A DNA stretch of 64,000 bases. Source: Parapedobacter tibetensis (GTDB taxonomy: Bacteria > Bacteroidota > Bacteroidia > Sphingobacteriales > Sphingobacteriaceae). The notes under the pieces are model-generated. The model was not told where the DNA came from. It worked only from the letters and a program-made list of their open reading frames with translations, and ran no database searches. Of this stretch, positions 63,901 to 64,000 are shown piece by piece (the stretch's first letter is position 1; every line of letters starts with the position of its first letter). Where the stretch lies: the NCBI RefSeq assembly GCF_024704835.1, contig NZ_JAMXBE010000008.1:1-64000 (forward strand), in the 5' to 3' direction. The translations under genes were made by a program, and so were the position numbers.

Positions 63901-63971
63901 CTTTGCTGGGCCAAAGCAGGAGATGCCACCAAACTGAACGCAATACTTATCTGATAAATTCTCTTAAACAT
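60942..63971 (-). CDS. Exported TPR-repeat protein
   Basis: 1009 residues with a signal peptide (YQISIAFSLVASPALAQ). The rest is a continuous chain of tetratricopeptide-like helical pairs with the consensus A-x-F-E-x-G-x-Y-x-x-A, for example GKYASAAKHFDKI, KNYDKTIEWFNKL, KDLEKAKEYYDKF, DDYDTAIEGLQQLIEKYPRSSYAP, KDDTEAAMATFRKVVEEH and KEYDKATETAFDVI. Such long TPR proteins act as periplasmic scaffolds for envelope complexes. It is the first gene of the cluster, 16 bp upstream of the barrel gene. The ATG at 63971 is in the window, 30 bp from its edge. Confidence 0.88.
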   Translation of the reverse strand: MFKRIYQISIAFSLVASPALAQQSAWQEVNWAYKTGMELYEKGKYASAAKHFDKIEDIRINSTLQQDEHVELTLLKENARFYQAICALELGESDAESRFLKYIRDYPASANAKAAYFQVGRSYFAQKNYDKTIEWFNKLDSRNLAGRENTEFRYKLAYSLFMTEDHASAKPLFEQLKDERGMYAEASIYYYAYLCYLDGEYKTALQEFERLKGSKTYENSYPYYLSALYFLDKRYDDVLEYALPILETTKQENETDMFRIVGATYFAKNDLEKAKEYYDKFQAGDQGKTQNNQDSYQIGYTAYKMGDYEKAIAELEKMDEPDAYYQSAMVSLGDAFLKTGNKQSARNAFFRASKLDFDPALKEEGLFNYAKLSYELEFHQVALDAAQEYLDTYPNSKRLEEAKTLLAEALLGTSNYRAAVDVLESMNNRSQAANAAYQKVTYYRGLDFYNERAFENGISMFMRSEKFPIDPEIVALATYWKAEAMYEVRKYGEAVENFSRFLRLPAARNTDVYSYANYALAYAAFRNNSFNTSANYFERFLSTGGNAIETNVRNDAIARLGDSYFSMRNYGRAMQHYDKLINGKAQSQDYALFQRGVIQGLQGNNEAKIATLRSVIEQFPNSNYADDVAFEIPYTYFTLDDYDTAIEGLQQLIEKYPRSSYAPRALMTIGLVQYNKDDTEAAMATFRKVVEEHSTTDEARQALRSIENIYLDKGDASGYINYATSTNIGDLTTAEQDNLSFQAAHTLFARGEFEAAVQAINAYFDKFPKPIQEKHARYIRGVSLYRTGHPKEALHDLNIILNDWTSQYTENTLLTAAELYLGLEQYNEAIVHLKKLELTSEYKANYGYAVNNLMVCYFEIGDMEQVIKYAKLIKDYDRSSEEDIAKAHLYSARAMLRQGDVKPAMKELNLATLKSQTVVGAEARYRMGQLQYEAKEYDKATETAFDVINNMGSHDYWVAKSFILLADVYAAQNDDFQAKSTLESVIENYEGEDDVIPSAKERLQKLNNK

Positions 63972-64000
63972 ACTGTCAAATGGTCTATATTCTTATTGTA

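Noticed and set aside
1-64000. tRNA, rRNA, CRISPR array or prophage
   Set aside because: Looked for cloverleaf-like stretches, regular direct repeats with spacers and phage structural genes; none was convincing.

Overview
The window looks like chromosomal DNA from a Bacteroidota species, most likely of the Sphingobacteriaceae type. This is an inference from gene content: a SusC/SusD pair with an ECF sigma/FecR switch, a one-protein hybrid two-component system, Bacteroidota-type promoters (TAnnTTTG) and many lipoproteins. No rRNA, tRNA or CRISPR array was seen.

Layout. 1-7 kb is an accessory region of small stress and enzyme genes (TfoX-N, VOC, DUF1772, NmrA, AraC, AI-2E permease) mixed with gene wrecks (Crp/Fnr tail, frameshifted RibD/DHFR-type gene, headless HTH gene). 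7-16.8 kb holds two lipoproteins, a 1360-residue hybrid sensor kinase/AraC regulator, a DEAD-box helicase and a TlpA-like thioredoxin. 16.8-18.8 kb is a gene-poor scar zone with an IS30-type transposase tail, a degenerate 21-bp repeat, a tiny expressed-looking locus (27-codon ORF plus terminator) and a dead hydrolase. 18.8-21.3 kb is an XRE/pentapeptide regulator with a DrrAB-type ABC exporter. 21.3-27.3 kb has a glucokinase, a Cys-type sulfatase, and an SDR/Atu4866/AraC operon.

27.4-33.8 kb is the most striking system. A LexA/CI-like self-cleaving repressor is divergent from an overlapping operon of a Y-family polymerase, a DnaE-type polymerase with a degenerate PHP site, and a DnaQ exonuclease fused to a GIY-YIG (Cho/UvrC-like) nuclease. 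A palindromic operator lies in the 68-bp gap. It reads as a self-contained, damage-inducible mutagenesis and repair cassette.

34-46.2 kb is a polysaccharide utilisation locus, all on the minus strand: ECF sigma, FecR, SusC, SusD, a two-domain esterase, a GH28 polygalacturonase and a beta-helix lipoprotein. It suggests pectin as substrate. The SusD carries an unusual insertion of about 120 residues.

46.3-54.6 kb contains a membrane adenylate cyclase, a nuclease-like protein, YjbR, a three-gene ECF sigma locus and housekeeping genes (nrnA-like, FKBP, TatD, asparaginase). 54.6-64 kb is an envelope cluster on the minus strand: TPR protein, outer-membrane beta-barrel, HU/SPOR protein, ExbB, ExbD, TonB-like protein and FolC.
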